Assembly (NCBI GenBank): GCA_900314575.1
Contig: OMVS01000009.1
Span: 1 to 47,614 of the forward strand
Length of the DNA stretch: 47,614 bases
Source of the DNA: an uncultured Olsenella sp.
Lineage (GTDB): Bacteria; Actinomycetota; Coriobacteriia; Coriobacteriales; Atopobiaceae
Direction: 5' to 3'
Shown: positions 25,704 through 33,926 of the stretch, piece by piece
Layout: each line of letters opens with the position of its first letter
How positions within the stretch are numbered: the first letter of the stretch is position 1
The notes under the pieces: generated by a model
Seen by the model: the letters and a program-made list of their open reading frames with translations, nothing else
Told to the model about the DNA's origin: nothing
Database searches by the model: none
Position numbers and translations under genes: made by a program

Positions 25704-26528
25704 ATGGCGGGCAGGACGGGACGCGCGACGGTGTTCTTCGACATCGACGGCACGCTGGGCTGGAACGACCCCGCGTGTCCGGAGGCCCTCCCCGAGTGGG
25801 AGCGCGGGCTGAGCCCGGGGCCGAGCCCCGCCGTCGCGCGCGCGATCCGCTCGCTCGTCGCCCGCGGCAACCTGGCCTTCCTCTGCACCGGCCGCTCGCC
25901 CCACGACGTCCACCCCGCCCTCAGGGAGCTTCCCTTCTCCGGCATGGTCGCCCTCTCCGGGGCCTATATCACCCTCGGGGGCGAGGTGCTGCGCGACCGC
26001 CCCATGCCGGGCCCGCTCGTGCGCGCGGCCGACCGCGCCCTCGCGCGCGCCGGCTTCGGCATGGTGCTCGAGTGCGTGGGGGGCAAGGCCGAGGTCCGCG
26101 GCGGCGCGCTCGGCCCCGCGGCGGCCGGGGGCGCCCTCGGGCTCGACGAGGCGCTCGCGCAGGCGGGCGGCAACGAGGTCTACAAGCTCGTGCTGCCTAC
26201 GGCGGCGGCGGACCTGCTGCTCGCCGACCCCGCGCTGGGGCCCGAGCTCGCGGCCTCGGCGCTCGAGCTCGGCAACTCCGAGGTGGGACTCGCGGGCAAC
26301 ACGAAGCGCGAGGGGGTGGTCGCGGTGCTCGGGCGGCTGGGGGAGCGGGCGGGGGAGACCTTCGCCTTCGGGGACTCCGAGAACGACCTGCCGCTCTTCT
26401 CGTCCGTGGACGTGCGCGTGGCCATGGGCAACGCCACGCCCGCGGTGAAGGAGCGGGCGGACGTCGTGTGCGGCTCCGTCACCGACGACGGGGTGGCCAC
26501 GGCCCTCGCGCGGCTCGCGCTCGCGTGA
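25704..26528 (+). CDS. HAD-superfamily phosphatase, Cof/type IIB
   Basis: 274 residues. Motif I FFDIDGTLGWND, motif II FLCTGRS, motif III near GNTKREGVVAVL, motif IV FAFGDSENDLPLF, then VAMGNATPAVKERAD. It is a cytosolic Cof-type phosphatase with no clear substrate signature. It begins 59 nt after the PTS gene with GGGGAGGCG before the ATG, so the two are probably cotranscribed. A role in sugar-phosphate detoxification is possible but unproven. A short GC hairpin (CGGCCGGG/CCCGGCCG) follows the stop. Confidence 0.85.
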   Translation: MAGRTGRATVFFDIDGTLGWNDPACPEALPEWERGLSPGPSPAVARAIRSLVARGNLAFLCTGRSPHDVHPALRELPFSGMVALSGAYITLGGEVLRDRPMPGPLVRAADRALARAGFGMVLECVGGKAEVRGGALGPAAAGGALGLDEALAQAGGNEVYKLVLPTAAADLLLADPALGPELAASALELGNSEVGLAGNTKREGVVAVLGRLGERAGETFAFGDSENDLPLFSSVDVRVAMGNATPAVKERADVVCGSVTDDGVATALARLALA

Positions 26529-26650
26529 GGGCTCCGTCCGAGCGCCGGCCGGGTCTCCGGCCCGGCCGCGCGGCACGCCGAGGCCGTCGGCGGGCGCGTG
26601 GTCCTTCTCTGCCAGGGGGCGACTCCTCCCCGCGAGCGGCGTGACTTGTG

Positions 26651-26930
26651 CTAGGATGCTCGAAGGCAACGACGAAGAGGGTTTCGCGTCGCGTGACCAG
26701 GGCACAGAGAGGGGGCTCGCCGGCTGAGAGGCTCCCGCCAGGGTCGACGGGGGACGTTCACTTCACCAGCTGCGACCTCAAAGCCCCTCCGGGGCGAGTA
26801 GGGAAGCCGTCCGCCCCACGGAACGGGGCTCAACGAGTGGGCGCTCGCAAACACATAGCGCGTGGCGTCAATCAAGGTGGTACCGCGGATTCTTCCGTCC
26901 TTGGGCTCGGTCCAGGGACGTTTTTTTGTG
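26651..26930 (+). ncRNA. T-box leader (tRNA-Phe sensing) of pheST
   Basis: An extended -10 (TGCTAGGAT, about 26649-26657) is followed by a T-box riboswitch. Seen: AGAGAGG in stem I, a specifier region containing TTC (26756-26764), the GAGTAGGGA linker, the T-box core TGGTACCGCGG (26878-26888), and a terminator stem 26896-26920 (CGTCCTTGG/CCAGGGACG) ending in seven T. The T-box bulge TGGT fits a tRNA acceptor ACCA, and TTC is a Phe codon. Uncharged tRNA-Phe would favour antitermination and pheST expression. Confidence 0.92.
26896..26927 (+). terminator. T-box regulated intrinsic terminator
   Basis: A nine-pair stem with a 7-nt loop, then TTTTTTT (26921-26927). This is the only hairpin in the window with a long T-run, and its 5' arm follows directly on the T-box core, allowing the antiterminator switch. 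Confidence 0.9.
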
Positions 26931-26946
26931 CCTGGGCGGTCTTCTG

Positions 26947-26966
26947 GGGGCCGGCGCGCCGGCCCC
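26947..26966. repeat. Perfect 20-bp GC palindrome in the pheS leader
   Basis: GGGGCCGGCG directly followed by its complement CGCCGGCCCC, about 13 nt before the pheS ribosome site. It can form a very stable RNA hairpin after the T-box terminator. Confidence 0.8.
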
Positions 26967-26991
26967 GACGAATGCTCGAAAGGGGTTTCAC

Positions 26992-28059
26992 ATGTCGATG
27001 TCCGATGACCTCAAGGCGATCGAGGAGCGGGTGCAGGAGGGGCTCGGCTCCGCCACCTCCCTCGCGGACCTGGAGCGGATCCGCGTCGCGGCGCTGGGCA
27101 AGAAGGGCTCCGTCACGGCCCTCATGCACATGATGGGTAAGGTGCCGCCCGAGGAGCGCCCCGCCATGGGCAAGCTCGCCAACGCGGTGAGGGCCAACGT
27201 GGACGCGGCCATCAAGGAGCGCAAGGTCCAGCTGGCCAAGGAGGCGCTCGAGAGGCGCATCGCCAGCGAGGCCGTCGACGTCACGCTGCCGGGGCGGCGC
27301 CTCTCGCCGGGTACCCAGCACCTCATCAACCAGATCCGCGAGGAGGCCGAGGACATCTTCTGCGGCCTGGGCTACACCGTCGAGGACGGCCCCTTCGTGG
27401 AGACGACCTACTACAACTTCACCGCGCTCAACGCCCCCGAGGACCATCCCAGCCGCTCGGCCAAGGACACCTTCTACGTGGTGGACAACGCGCCCGAGGG
27501 CAAGGAGGCCCACGTCCTGGGCGAGTCCGACGTCCTTCTCCGCACCCAGACCTCCGGCGTGCAGGTGCACGTGATGGAGGAGAAGAAGCCGCCCATCTAC
27601 ATGGTCTGCCCGGGCACGGTCTTCCGCCCCGACACCCCCGACGCCAACCACCTGCCGCAGTTCACGCAGATGGAGGGCCTCGTGGTTGACGAGGGCATCA
27701 CCTTCGGCGACCTCAAGGGCACGCTCGACTACTTCACGCGCGAGATGTTCGGCAAGGACCGCGCCACGCGCTACCGCCCGCACTTCTTCCCCTTCACGGA
27801 GCCCAGCTGCGAGGTCGACGTCTCCTGCGGCGTCTGCCACGGCAAGGGCTGCCGCTTCTGCAAGGGCACGGGCTGGCTCGAGATCCTGGGCTGCGGCATG
27901 GTCGACCCCAACGTCTTCGGGTACGTGGGCATCGATCCCGAGAAGTACTCCGGCTTCGCGTTCGGCATCGGCCTGGAGCGCGTCGCGGCGCTGCGCTACG
28001 ACCTGCCCGACCTGCGCATGCTCATGACCGGCGACATGCGCTTCCTGAAGCAGTTCTAG
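26992..28059 (+). CDS. pheS: Phenylalanine-tRNA ligase alpha subunit
   Basis: 355 residues, the catalytic subunit of the alpha2-beta2 enzyme that charges tRNA-Phe. The N-terminal coiled coil (about 1-95, LGKKGSVTALM) binds tRNA. The class II core shows PSRSAKDTFYVV, LLRTQTSGVQVHVM, GTVFRPDTPDANHLPQF and GFAFGIGLERVAALRY (motif 3). A Cys-rich loop CGVCHGKGCRFCKGTGW (about 279-295) is a zinc-finger-like insert known in several bacterial PheS proteins. The ATG at 26992 is preceded by AAAGGGG. pheT follows after 55 nt. Expression is controlled by the upstream T-box. Confidence 0.97.
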   Translation: MSMSDDLKAIEERVQEGLGSATSLADLERIRVAALGKKGSVTALMHMMGKVPPEERPAMGKLANAVRANVDAAIKERKVQLAKEALERRIASEAVDVTLPGRRLSPGTQHLINQIREEAEDIFCGLGYTVEDGPFVETTYYNFTALNAPEDHPSRSAKDTFYVVDNAPEGKEAHVLGESDVLLRTQTSGVQVHVMEEKKPPIYMVCPGTVFRPDTPDANHLPQFTQMEGLVVDEGITFGDLKGTLDYFTREMFGKDRATRYRPHFFPFTEPSCEVDVSCGVCHGKGCRFCKGTGWLEILGCGMVDPNVFGYVGIDPEKYSGFAFGIGLERVAALRYDLPDLRMLMTGDMRFLKQF

Positions 28060-28114
28060 CCCGGGCGAGACAGATGACCCGCGCGCGCGGCGCGCGAGAA
28101 AGGCAGATGTGGAC

Positions 28115-30583
28115 ATGCGCGTTTCATACGAGTGGCTCAAGACGATGGTCGACGTGCCCGACGACCCCAAGGACCTGGTCGCGGAGTTCGTGCGCACCGG
28201 CACCGAGGTCGAGTCCGTCGAGAGGGTGGGGGCGGACCTCGCCAACGTGGTCACCGCCCGGGTGGTCTCCAAGGAGCGCCACCCCGACTCCGACCACATG
28301 TGGCTGTGCAAGGTCGACGTGGGCGAGCGCAACCTCGGCGCCGACGGTGCCCCCGAGCCGCTGCAGATCGTCTGCGGCGCCCAGAACTTCGAGGCCGGCG
28401 ACCACATCGTCACCGCGCTCGTGGGGGCGGTGCTGCCCGGCGGCGTGAAGATCAAGAAGTCGAAGCTGCGCGGCGTCGAGTCGTTCGGCATGAACTGCTC
28501 GGAGCGCGAGCTCGGCATGGGCAACGACCACGACGGCATCATCATCCTGCCCAAGGACGCCCCGGTGGGCATGGACTACACGGACTACCTCGGCAGCTCC
28601 GACACCGTGATCGACTGCGAGATCACCCCCAACCGCCCGGACTGCCTGTCCATGGTGGGCATGGCCACCGAGGTCGCGGCCGTCCTCGACGAGGACGCCC
28701 ACGTCGAGCTGCCGCGGATCGCCCACGAGGACCCCTCCGTGCGCACGGCGGACCTCGTCGACGTCACCATCGACGACGCCTCGCTCTGCCAGCGCTACAC
28801 GGCGCGCGTCGTGCGCGGTGTGAAGATTGGCCCCAGCCCCGAGTGGCTCGCGCGCCGCGTCATCGCCGCGGGCAGCCGCCCCATCAACAACGTCGTCGAC
28901 GTGACCAACTACGTGATGTACCTCACCGGCCAGCCTCTGCACGCCTTCGACCTGCGCAAGCTCTCCGAGCGCGACGGGAGGCGCCACGTTGTGGTGAGGG
29001 CCGCGCACGAGGGCGAGCACGTGACCACGCTGGACGGCAAGGACCGCGCGCTCACTCCCGACATGGTCGTCATCACCGACGACGGCAGGGAGCCCGTGGC
29101 CCTGGCGGGCGTGATGGGCGGCCTCGACTCCGAGATCGACGAAGGCACCGTCGACGTCCTCCTCGAGAGCGCCGTCTTCGAGCCGGGCCACATCAGCCGC
29201 ACGAGCCGCAACCTCGACCTCATGAGCGAGGCCTCGATCCGCTACGAGCGCCAGGTCGACGCCGCCGGCTGCGCCACCGTCTCCGACGTGGCGGCCGCCC
29301 TCTTCGAGCAGTGCTGCGGCGCCACAGTGTGCGAGGGCATGGTCGACGAGTACCCCGTGCCGCCCGTGCCGGCCAGGGTCTCCCTGCGCCCCGACCGCGT
29401 GCGCGCCCTCTCGGGCGCCCCGATCGAGACCTCGTTCATGGTCGGGCGCCTGCGCCGCCTCGGCTGCGAGGTCGCGGAGGGCGCGGACGAGCACGCCACC
29501 CTCGAGGTCGTGGCCCCCACCTCCCGTCCCGACCTCACGCGCGAGTGCGACCTCGTCGAGGAGGTCCTGCGCCTGTGGGGCGAGGGCGACGTGGAGCCGA
29601 CGCTGCCCGCGGCGCGCAACCACGCCGGCGGCCTCACCGTCGAGCAGCAGCGCCTGCGCCTGGTCGGTCGCACCCTGCGCGCCGCCGGCCTCTCCGAGAC
29701 GATGACCTACAACTTCGCCGACCCGCGCGACCTCGAGCGCCTCGGCGTGCCGGACGAGGGCAGGGGCGTCCCCGTCAAGATCATGCACCCGCTCGTGGCC
29801 GACCAGGGCGAGATGCGCCGCGACCTTCTCCCCGGCCTCTTGCGTTCGGTCGCCTACAACCTCGACCACGGCGTGGGGAACGTCCACCTCTACGAGGTCG
29901 GCCGCCTCTTCTTCGGCCACGAGCACAGGAGCCAGCCGGACGAGCCCACCTACGTGGCGGGCGTCATGTGCGGCGCCTGGGACGACGACCAGTGGAACCG
30001 CAAGTTCGCGAGGCTCGACTTCTTCGACGCGAAGGGCGTCGTGGAGACCCTGCTCGAGGCCCTGCGCCTGACAAAGGTCCGCTTCCGCGTGGCCGACGCC
30101 AAGGCCTACCCGTGGCTGCAGCCCGGCCAGGCGGCCGAGGTCCTGGCCGACGGCGCCCTCCTGGGCTGGGTCGGCAACGTCCACCCCACGTCCCTCAAGG
30201 CCTTCGACATCGACGAGCCCGTCGTCGCCTTCGAGCTCTCCGTCGACGCGCTGCTGCGCAAGGCCAGGCGCGAGCTGCCCTACCAGGACGTGCCGACGCT
30301 GCCGGGCGTCTCGGTAGACCTGGCGCTCGTCGTGGACGAGTCGATGACGGCCGAGCAGGTCATGCAGCGCATCAGGAGCGCCGGCGGCAAGCTGCTCTCG
30401 TCGGTCCGCCTCTTCGACGTCTACCGCGACCCGGCGCGCGTGGGCGAGGGCAAGAAGTCGATGGCCTTCTCGCTCGAGTACCGCGCGGCAGACCACACCC
30501 TCACCTCCGAGGAGGTCGAGAAGGCCCACGACAAGCTGGTGCAGAAGGTCATGAAGTCCACCGGCGGCGAGGTCCGCGGCTAG
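28115..30583 (+). CDS. pheT: Phenylalanine-tRNA ligase beta subunit
   Basis: 822 residues, the partner of PheS with editing activity. Seen: MRVSYEWLKTMVDVP at the start, the tRNA-binding OB-fold (about 40-155, VSKERHPDSDHMWLCKVD, IVCGAQNFEAGD, KIKKSKLRGVESFGM), the B3/B4 editing region (DCEITPNRPDCLSM, NNVVDVTNYVMY, QPLHAFD), B5 domains, and a C-terminal ferredoxin-like anticodon domain (YQDVPTLPGVSVDLALVVDE, EYRAADHTLTSEEVEKAHDKL). ATG 28115 is preferred for its conserved MRVS start. GTG at 28109 is in frame and nearer to GAAAGG, so it remains possible. Confidence 0.97.
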   Translation: MRVSYEWLKTMVDVPDDPKDLVAEFVRTGTEVESVERVGADLANVVTARVVSKERHPDSDHMWLCKVDVGERNLGADGAPEPLQIVCGAQNFEAGDHIVTALVGAVLPGGVKIKKSKLRGVESFGMNCSERELGMGNDHDGIIILPKDAPVGMDYTDYLGSSDTVIDCEITPNRPDCLSMVGMATEVAAVLDEDAHVELPRIAHEDPSVRTADLVDVTIDDASLCQRYTARVVRGVKIGPSPEWLARRVIAAGSRPINNVVDVTNYVMYLTGQPLHAFDLRKLSERDGRRHVVVRAAHEGEHVTTLDGKDRALTPDMVVITDDGREPVALAGVMGGLDSEIDEGTVDVLLESAVFEPGHISRTSRNLDLMSEASIRYERQVDAAGCATVSDVAAALFEQCCGATVCEGMVDEYPVPPVPARVSLRPDRVRALSGAPIETSFMVGRLRRLGCEVAEGADEHATLEVVAPTSRPDLTRECDLVEEVLRLWGEGDVEPTLPAARNHAGGLTVEQQRLRLVGRTLRAAGLSETMTYNFADPRDLERLGVPDEGRGVPVKIMHPLVADQGEMRRDLLPGLLRSVAYNLDHGVGNVHLYEVGRLFFGHEHRSQPDEPTYVAGVMCGAWDDDQWNRKFARLDFFDAKGVVETLLEALRLTKVRFRVADAKAYPWLQPGQAAEVLADGALLGWVGNVHPTSLKAFDIDEPVVAFELSVDALLRKARRELPYQDVPTLPGVSVDLALVVDESMTAEQVMQRIRSAGGKLLSSVRLFDVYRDPARVGEGKKSMAFSLEYRAADHTLTSEEVEKAHDKLVQKVMKSTGGEVRG

Positions 30584-30614
30584 CGCCTCCGACGGGGCCG
30601 GACGGAGCGCATGC

Positions 30615-30650
30615 GAGGGGAGGGGTCGCCTGCGGGCGGCTCCTCCCCTC
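30615..30650 (+). terminator. Hairpin after pheT
   Basis: GAGGGGAGG (30615-30623) pairs with CCTCCCCTC (30642-30650), with further GC pairing inside the loop. No T-run follows. It probably ends the pheST transcript. Confidence 0.55.
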
Positions 30651-30668
30651 ATGGTCGGCCGGCCCGAG

Positions 30669-30707
30669 TTGTTCTCACAAGCGAACGATTTGTTCGACTG
30701 ATATGAT
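30669..30707 (+). promoter_or_regulatory. Operator and extended -10 promoter of the phospholipase/GntR operon
   Basis: TTGTTCTCACAA (30669-30680) fits the TTGT-N4-ACAA class. A second inverted repeat CGAAC-N5-GTTCG lies at 30682-30696. TG-A-TATGAT (30699-30707) is a good extended -10. The overlap of repeats and promoter suggests repression, probably by the GntR protein encoded in the same operon. Confidence 0.55.
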
Positions 30708-30775
30708 TCTGGGACGTAGTGACGTCAGGGACGATGCCGAGCGGGTCGCGTCCTCAAATCCGGAGGGAGCGTGCC

Positions 30776-31732
30776 GTGCCGAGCTGGAACATCCACACAG
30801 CCCACGTCGAGCGGCTCCTGGACGAGCACGGCGCCGAGGCCCTCGGGGTCCGCGACCCCAACGCCTTCCTCTTCGGCAACCTCCTGCCCGACGTCTACGT
30901 GGGCTACATGGTCCCCGACGTCAGCCACAAGATCCGCTACCGCACGACCCACTTCGCCGACCCCGCCTTCATCCCCACGCCTCACTTCAGCTACTTCGCG
31001 GGGATCTACGTGGATGGCAGGGACGCCTCGGACGTCACGCTCGGCGCCTGGGCCCACCTCGTGGCGGACCACATCTACAACCGGGAGACGCGCAGGTTCA
31101 TCGACGCGATCGGCGTGAGGCCCGGAAACGAGACGCGCGTCCGTAAGCAGGGGGACTTCGACCTGTTCGGCCGCACGCTCGAGATCTCGAGCGTGCCCGA
31201 GGTGGACTCGGGGCTGGTCGACCAGGCGGCGGGGTTCCCGCAGTACGCGGTCGCCGCCGCAGACGCGCGGGCCGCCGCGCGGGTCGCCTGCGGGATCGTG
31301 CGCGCCAACGACGAGCGCCACGTCGCGGGCACGCCCACCTACAGCCTCCTCACGCCCGAGTTCTTCTCGCGCACCTTCGACCTGGTGGACGAGGCCATCG
31401 CGGCCGGGCTGATCGCGCACGCGCGCTCGGGCTCCACGGCGCCCGGCATGAGACGGGCGATTCCGGGCTACCGCGCGCTCGACGCGCAGGAGGCCCTCAT
31501 CGCCGTGGCGGACGCCGAGCGCAGGGGCGCCGAGTCCGACGCCAGGCTGCAGGCGCGCGGCCTCGAGGTGCCCTTCGCGGACGAGGTCGTGCCCACGCCC
31601 GTGCTGGTGCCCGCCTCGCCCGGGGCCGTCTCCGCCCCGTCCGCCGCCCACGCGCCCGAGGCCGCGCCTCGCGGCGCCGCACAAGCCCTGTCCGCTCCAC
31701 CGCGCCACGACGGCGCCCAGAAGGAACGATGA
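30776..31732 (+). CDS. Zinc-dependent phospholipase C-like protein
   Basis: 318 residues. Starts MPSWNIHTAHVERLL, then FLFGNLLPDVYVGYM, TTHFADPAF and GAWAHLVADHIYN. The His/Asp pattern resembles the zinc-dependent phospholipase C / S1-P1-like family, in which similar residues bind zinc. There is no signal peptide, so an intracellular phosphoesterase or hydrolase is more likely than a secreted toxin. The last about 50 residues are Ala/Pro-rich and probably disordered. The GTG at 30776 has GGAGGGA seven bases upstream. Its last codons overlap the ATG of a GntR regulator, so the pair is translationally coupled. Confidence 0.7.
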   Translation: MPSWNIHTAHVERLLDEHGAEALGVRDPNAFLFGNLLPDVYVGYMVPDVSHKIRYRTTHFADPAFIPTPHFSYFAGIYVDGRDASDVTLGAWAHLVADHIYNRETRRFIDAIGVRPGNETRVRKQGDFDLFGRTLEISSVPEVDSGLVDQAAGFPQYAVAAADARAAARVACGIVRANDERHVAGTPTYSLLTPEFFSRTFDLVDEAIAAGLIAHARSGSTAPGMRRAIPGYRALDAQEALIAVADAERRGAESDARLQARGLEVPFADEVVPTPVLVPASPGAVSAPSAAHAPEAAPRGAAQALSAPPRHDGAQKER

Positions 31733-32472
31733 TGCCCAAGCTCGAGAAGAGAGCCGGGTCCCTGCTCTACGTGCAGGTCTCCGACTACGTCCGCGAGAAG
31801 ATCTACTCCAAGGAGTGGGGGGTCGACGCGCCCATCCCCTCCGAGCACGAGCTCATGAGCATGCTGGGGCTCTCGCGCGGCACGGTGCAGAAGGGCATCC
31901 GCAAGCTGGTCGACGAGGGGCTCCTCGTGCAGCAGCGCGGCCGCGGCACCTTCGTCACGCAGCCGCTGATCGCGCGGCCCAGCTCCAACCGGCTGCTCTC
32001 CTTCGCCGAGTCCATGAGCGCCCAGGGCATAGAGTTCGAGACTCGCGTCGTGGAGGAGCGCGTGGAGCGGGCCAACCTCGCCTGCGCGGAGAACCTGGGG
32101 ATCGAGGAGGGGGAGGACTACCTCTACCTCGCGCGCGTCCGCTACGCCTACCGTCACCCGGTGATGTTCATCGAGAGCCACCTCAACCTGCGCGCCTGCC
32201 CCGGCATCGAGGACGCGGACTTCTCGCGCGAGGGGCTGTTCGCGGCGGCGGAGCGCACGAGCGGGCAGGCCATCGGCAGGAGCGAGATGGTCTACAGCGC
32301 CCGCACGGCGGGCAAGCGCCGCGGCCAGTGGCTCGAGTGCGACGAGGGGGCGCCGGTGCTCGACCTCGACCAGCTCGTGCGCCTCGCCGACGGCACGCCC
32401 TTCGAGTGGGGCAGCGTCTGGCTGCCGGCCAACCGCTGCGTCATCTCCAACGAGACCGTGCGCGAGGGGTAG
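31729..32472 (+). CDS. GntR/HutC-family regulator with UTRA domain
   Basis: 247 residues. Winged helix about 8-78 (LYVQVSDYVREKIYSKEW, LGLSRGTVQKGIRKLVDEGLL, RGRGTFVTQPL), then a UTRA effector domain (YLYLARVRYAYRHPVMFIESHLNL, LDLDQLVRLADGTPFEWGSVWLP). The ATG at 31729 overlaps the previous stop (ATGA); ATG 31732 is an equally possible start. It probably controls its own operon through the palindromes at 30669-30696. The effector is unknown. Confidence 0.88.
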   Translation: MMPKLEKRAGSLLYVQVSDYVREKIYSKEWGVDAPIPSEHELMSMLGLSRGTVQKGIRKLVDEGLLVQQRGRGTFVTQPLIARPSSNRLLSFAESMSAQGIEFETRVVEERVERANLACAENLGIEEGEDYLYLARVRYAYRHPVMFIESHLNLRACPGIEDADFSREGLFAAAERTSGQAIGRSEMVYSARTAGKRRGQWLECDEGAPVLDLDQLVRLADGTPFEWGSVWLPANRCVISNETVREG

Positions 32473-32572
32473 CGCCAGGCGCCGGAGGGCGCGGGCTTCG
32501 CATGTGGGCGCATGTCGGGTCTGCGGAGCCGGGTGCGTCGGGGTCCGGGCGACCGCCGAGAGCGCGTCGCGT

Positions 32573-32581
32573 TGCTATGAT
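32573..32581 (+). promoter_or_regulatory. Extended -10 promoter of the ferritin gene
   Basis: TG-C-TATGAT, about 55 nt before the ferritin ATG. It is a good extended -10 without an evident -35. No iron-box-like palindrome was noticed around it. Confidence 0.5.
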
Positions 32582-32637
32582 GGGTGGCGTCATCTAATGG
32601 CGACGGCATCGCGCGCGATGCGGAAAGGAGTGTCTCC

Positions 32638-33156
32638 ATGGCACTCGACAAGTCGGTCTCCGAGATCTTGAACACGCAGATCAACAAGGAGCTCTACTCC
32701 GCCTACCTCTACCAGACCTTCGCCGACTACTACGACGACCGCGGCCTCAAGGGCTATGCCAACTGGTACACGATCCAGGTGCAGGAGGAGGTCGACCACG
32801 CCAAGATCCTCCGCCGCTACCTGCTCGACAACGACTTCAAGCCCACGATGGAGGCCATCGACAAGCCGGACAAGACCTTCACGAACGACCTCGAGCCGCT
32901 CGAGGCCGGCCTCGAGCACGAGCAGTACGTGACGAGCCTCATCAACGACTGCTACGCCGCCGCCTACGCCATCCACGACTTCCGCACCATGCAGCTGCTC
33001 GACTGGTTCGTGAAGGAGCAGGGCGAGGAGGAGACCAACGCCAAGGACATGATCCAGGACTACAAGATCTTCGGCTCCACGCCGCAGGGCCTGTTCTCCC
33101 TGGACGCCAAGTACCAGGCGCGCACCTACGTTCCGACCACGACGATGGCGATGTAG
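32638..33156 (+). CDS. Ferritin (non-haem, bacterial Ftn type)
   Basis: 172 residues forming the four-helix iron-storage subunit. Ferroxidase ligands are visible: INKELYSAYLYQ (Glu18), WYTIQVQEEVDHAKILRRY (Glu/His pair) and a later Glu in LEAGLEHEQYV. It lacks the CxxC features of rubrerythrin and the length of bacterioferritin. It oxidises Fe(II) and stores it in a 24-mer cage, which also limits oxidative damage. GGAAAGGAG precedes the ATG at 32638. It is a single gene ending at a large hairpin. Confidence 0.93.
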   Translation: MALDKSVSEILNTQINKELYSAYLYQTFADYYDDRGLKGYANWYTIQVQEEVDHAKILRRYLLDNDFKPTMEAIDKPDKTFTNDLEPLEAGLEHEQYVTSLINDCYAAAYAIHDFRTMQLLDWFVKEQGEEETNAKDMIQDYKIFGSTPQGLFSLDAKYQARTYVPTTTMAM

Positions 33157-33199
33157 CCGGCATCGCACATAGCCGCGCCTGTGGCGGAAGGCGGCGACG

Positions 33200-33238
33200 G
33201 TGCGCGCCCACCCCGGACCTTCCGGGGCGGGCGCGCAC
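33200..33238. terminator. Long hairpin after the ferritin gene
   Basis: GTGCGCGCCC and CCCCGGA pair with TCCGGGG and GGGCGCGCAC, giving about 17 bp with an A/C mismatch and a 3-nt loop. It lies between convergent genes and is suitable for both strands. Confidence 0.6.
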
Positions 33239-33247
33239 TTGCTTTCG

Positions 33248-33272
33248 CCAGGCTACGCCGCACGTAGCCTGG
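33248..33272. terminator. Second hairpin between ferritin and the HxlR gene
   Basis: CCAGGCTACG and CGTAGCCTGG form a perfect 10-bp stem with a 5-nt loop, nearer to the minus-strand HxlR gene and probably its terminator. Confidence 0.5.
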
Positions 33273-33310
33273 CTGTGGCCGCGATGGCTCGCCGCAAGGC
33301 CGGCCTGGTG

Positions 33311-33772
33311 CTAGCCCCGCCCGTCGTCGGCTTCTGCGGACTGGCGCCGCTCGAGGTAGCGAGCGCCCCATGCCTGGATCTGGTCGAGCACGGGCTTGAA
33401 GGACTCGCCCAGATCCGTGAGGGAGTACTCGACCCTCGGCGGCACCTCGGGGAAGATCTGGCGCCGCACCATGCCGTGTCCCTCGAGGTGGCGCAGCTGG
33501 CTCGTCAGCGTGGCGGCCGTGAGCTGCGGCAGGCGCCTGCGGAGCTGGTTGAAGCGCAGCGGGCCGTCCGCGAGGTGGTGCAGCACGAGGATGGACCACT
33601 TGCCCTGCAGGAGCTGCTGCGCCGTGACGAAGGGGCAGGGCGCCCCGGACGGGTCTGCCTCCACGCCCGCGCGGCGCTCGAGCCCCAGGACCGCCCCCGC
33701 GCCGAAGTCGCTCTCACCCTGCGGCTCCCCCACGTCCGCGGCCGACGACCCGGCCACCTTCCCATCGCGCAC
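33311..33772 (-). CDS. HxlR-family transcriptional regulator
   Basis: 153 residues. The HxlR winged helix starts at about residue 46: CPFVTAQQLLQGKWSILVLHHLADGPLRF with the family's conserved Cys near the start of the domain, then LRRRLPQLTAATLTSQLRHLEGHGMV and VEYSLTDLGESF. The N-terminal extension of about 45 residues is longer than usual, so a later start is possible. Proteins of this family often sense reactive electrophiles or redox state through that Cys. It is divergent from an extradiol dioxygenase and a nitroreductase-like gene, its likely targets. Confidence 0.87.
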   Translation of the reverse strand: MRDGKVAGSSAADVGEPQGESDFGAGAVLGLERRAGVEADPSGAPCPFVTAQQLLQGKWSILVLHHLADGPLRFNQLRRRLPQLTAATLTSQLRHLEGHGMVRRQIFPEVPPRVEYSLTDLGESFKPVLDQIQAWGARYLERRQSAEADDGRG

Positions 33773-33812
33773 CTCGCGGCACCCCCGTCCTTCTCGCTTG
33801 GTTTCCTCAAGG

Positions 33813-33884
33813 GTACTAGGTATGGCGAAAGATTGCTCTTGCGCCGCTGTCGGTCCCTGTCACAATTCTTAGTGTACTAAGTAT
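33813..33884. promoter_or_regulatory. Paired HxlR-type sites in the divergent promoter
   Basis: GTACTAGGTAT (33813-33823) and GTACTAAGTAT (33874-33884) are near-identical direct repeats between the HxlR gene and the dioxygenase gene. The second sits in CTTAG-N4-CTAAG, a partial palindrome. HxlR regulators commonly bind TACTA-like sites, so these are candidate operators. Confidence 0.55.
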
Positions 33885-33926
33885 CGAATCAATACCTCGT
33901 GCGGGCGCACGTGAGAGGGGGCCACG

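Noticed and set aside
28124-30652. An 842-codon minus-strand frame opposite pheT
   Set aside because: It is a shadow of a clearly functional pheT. It is His/Val/Asp-rich with no motif.
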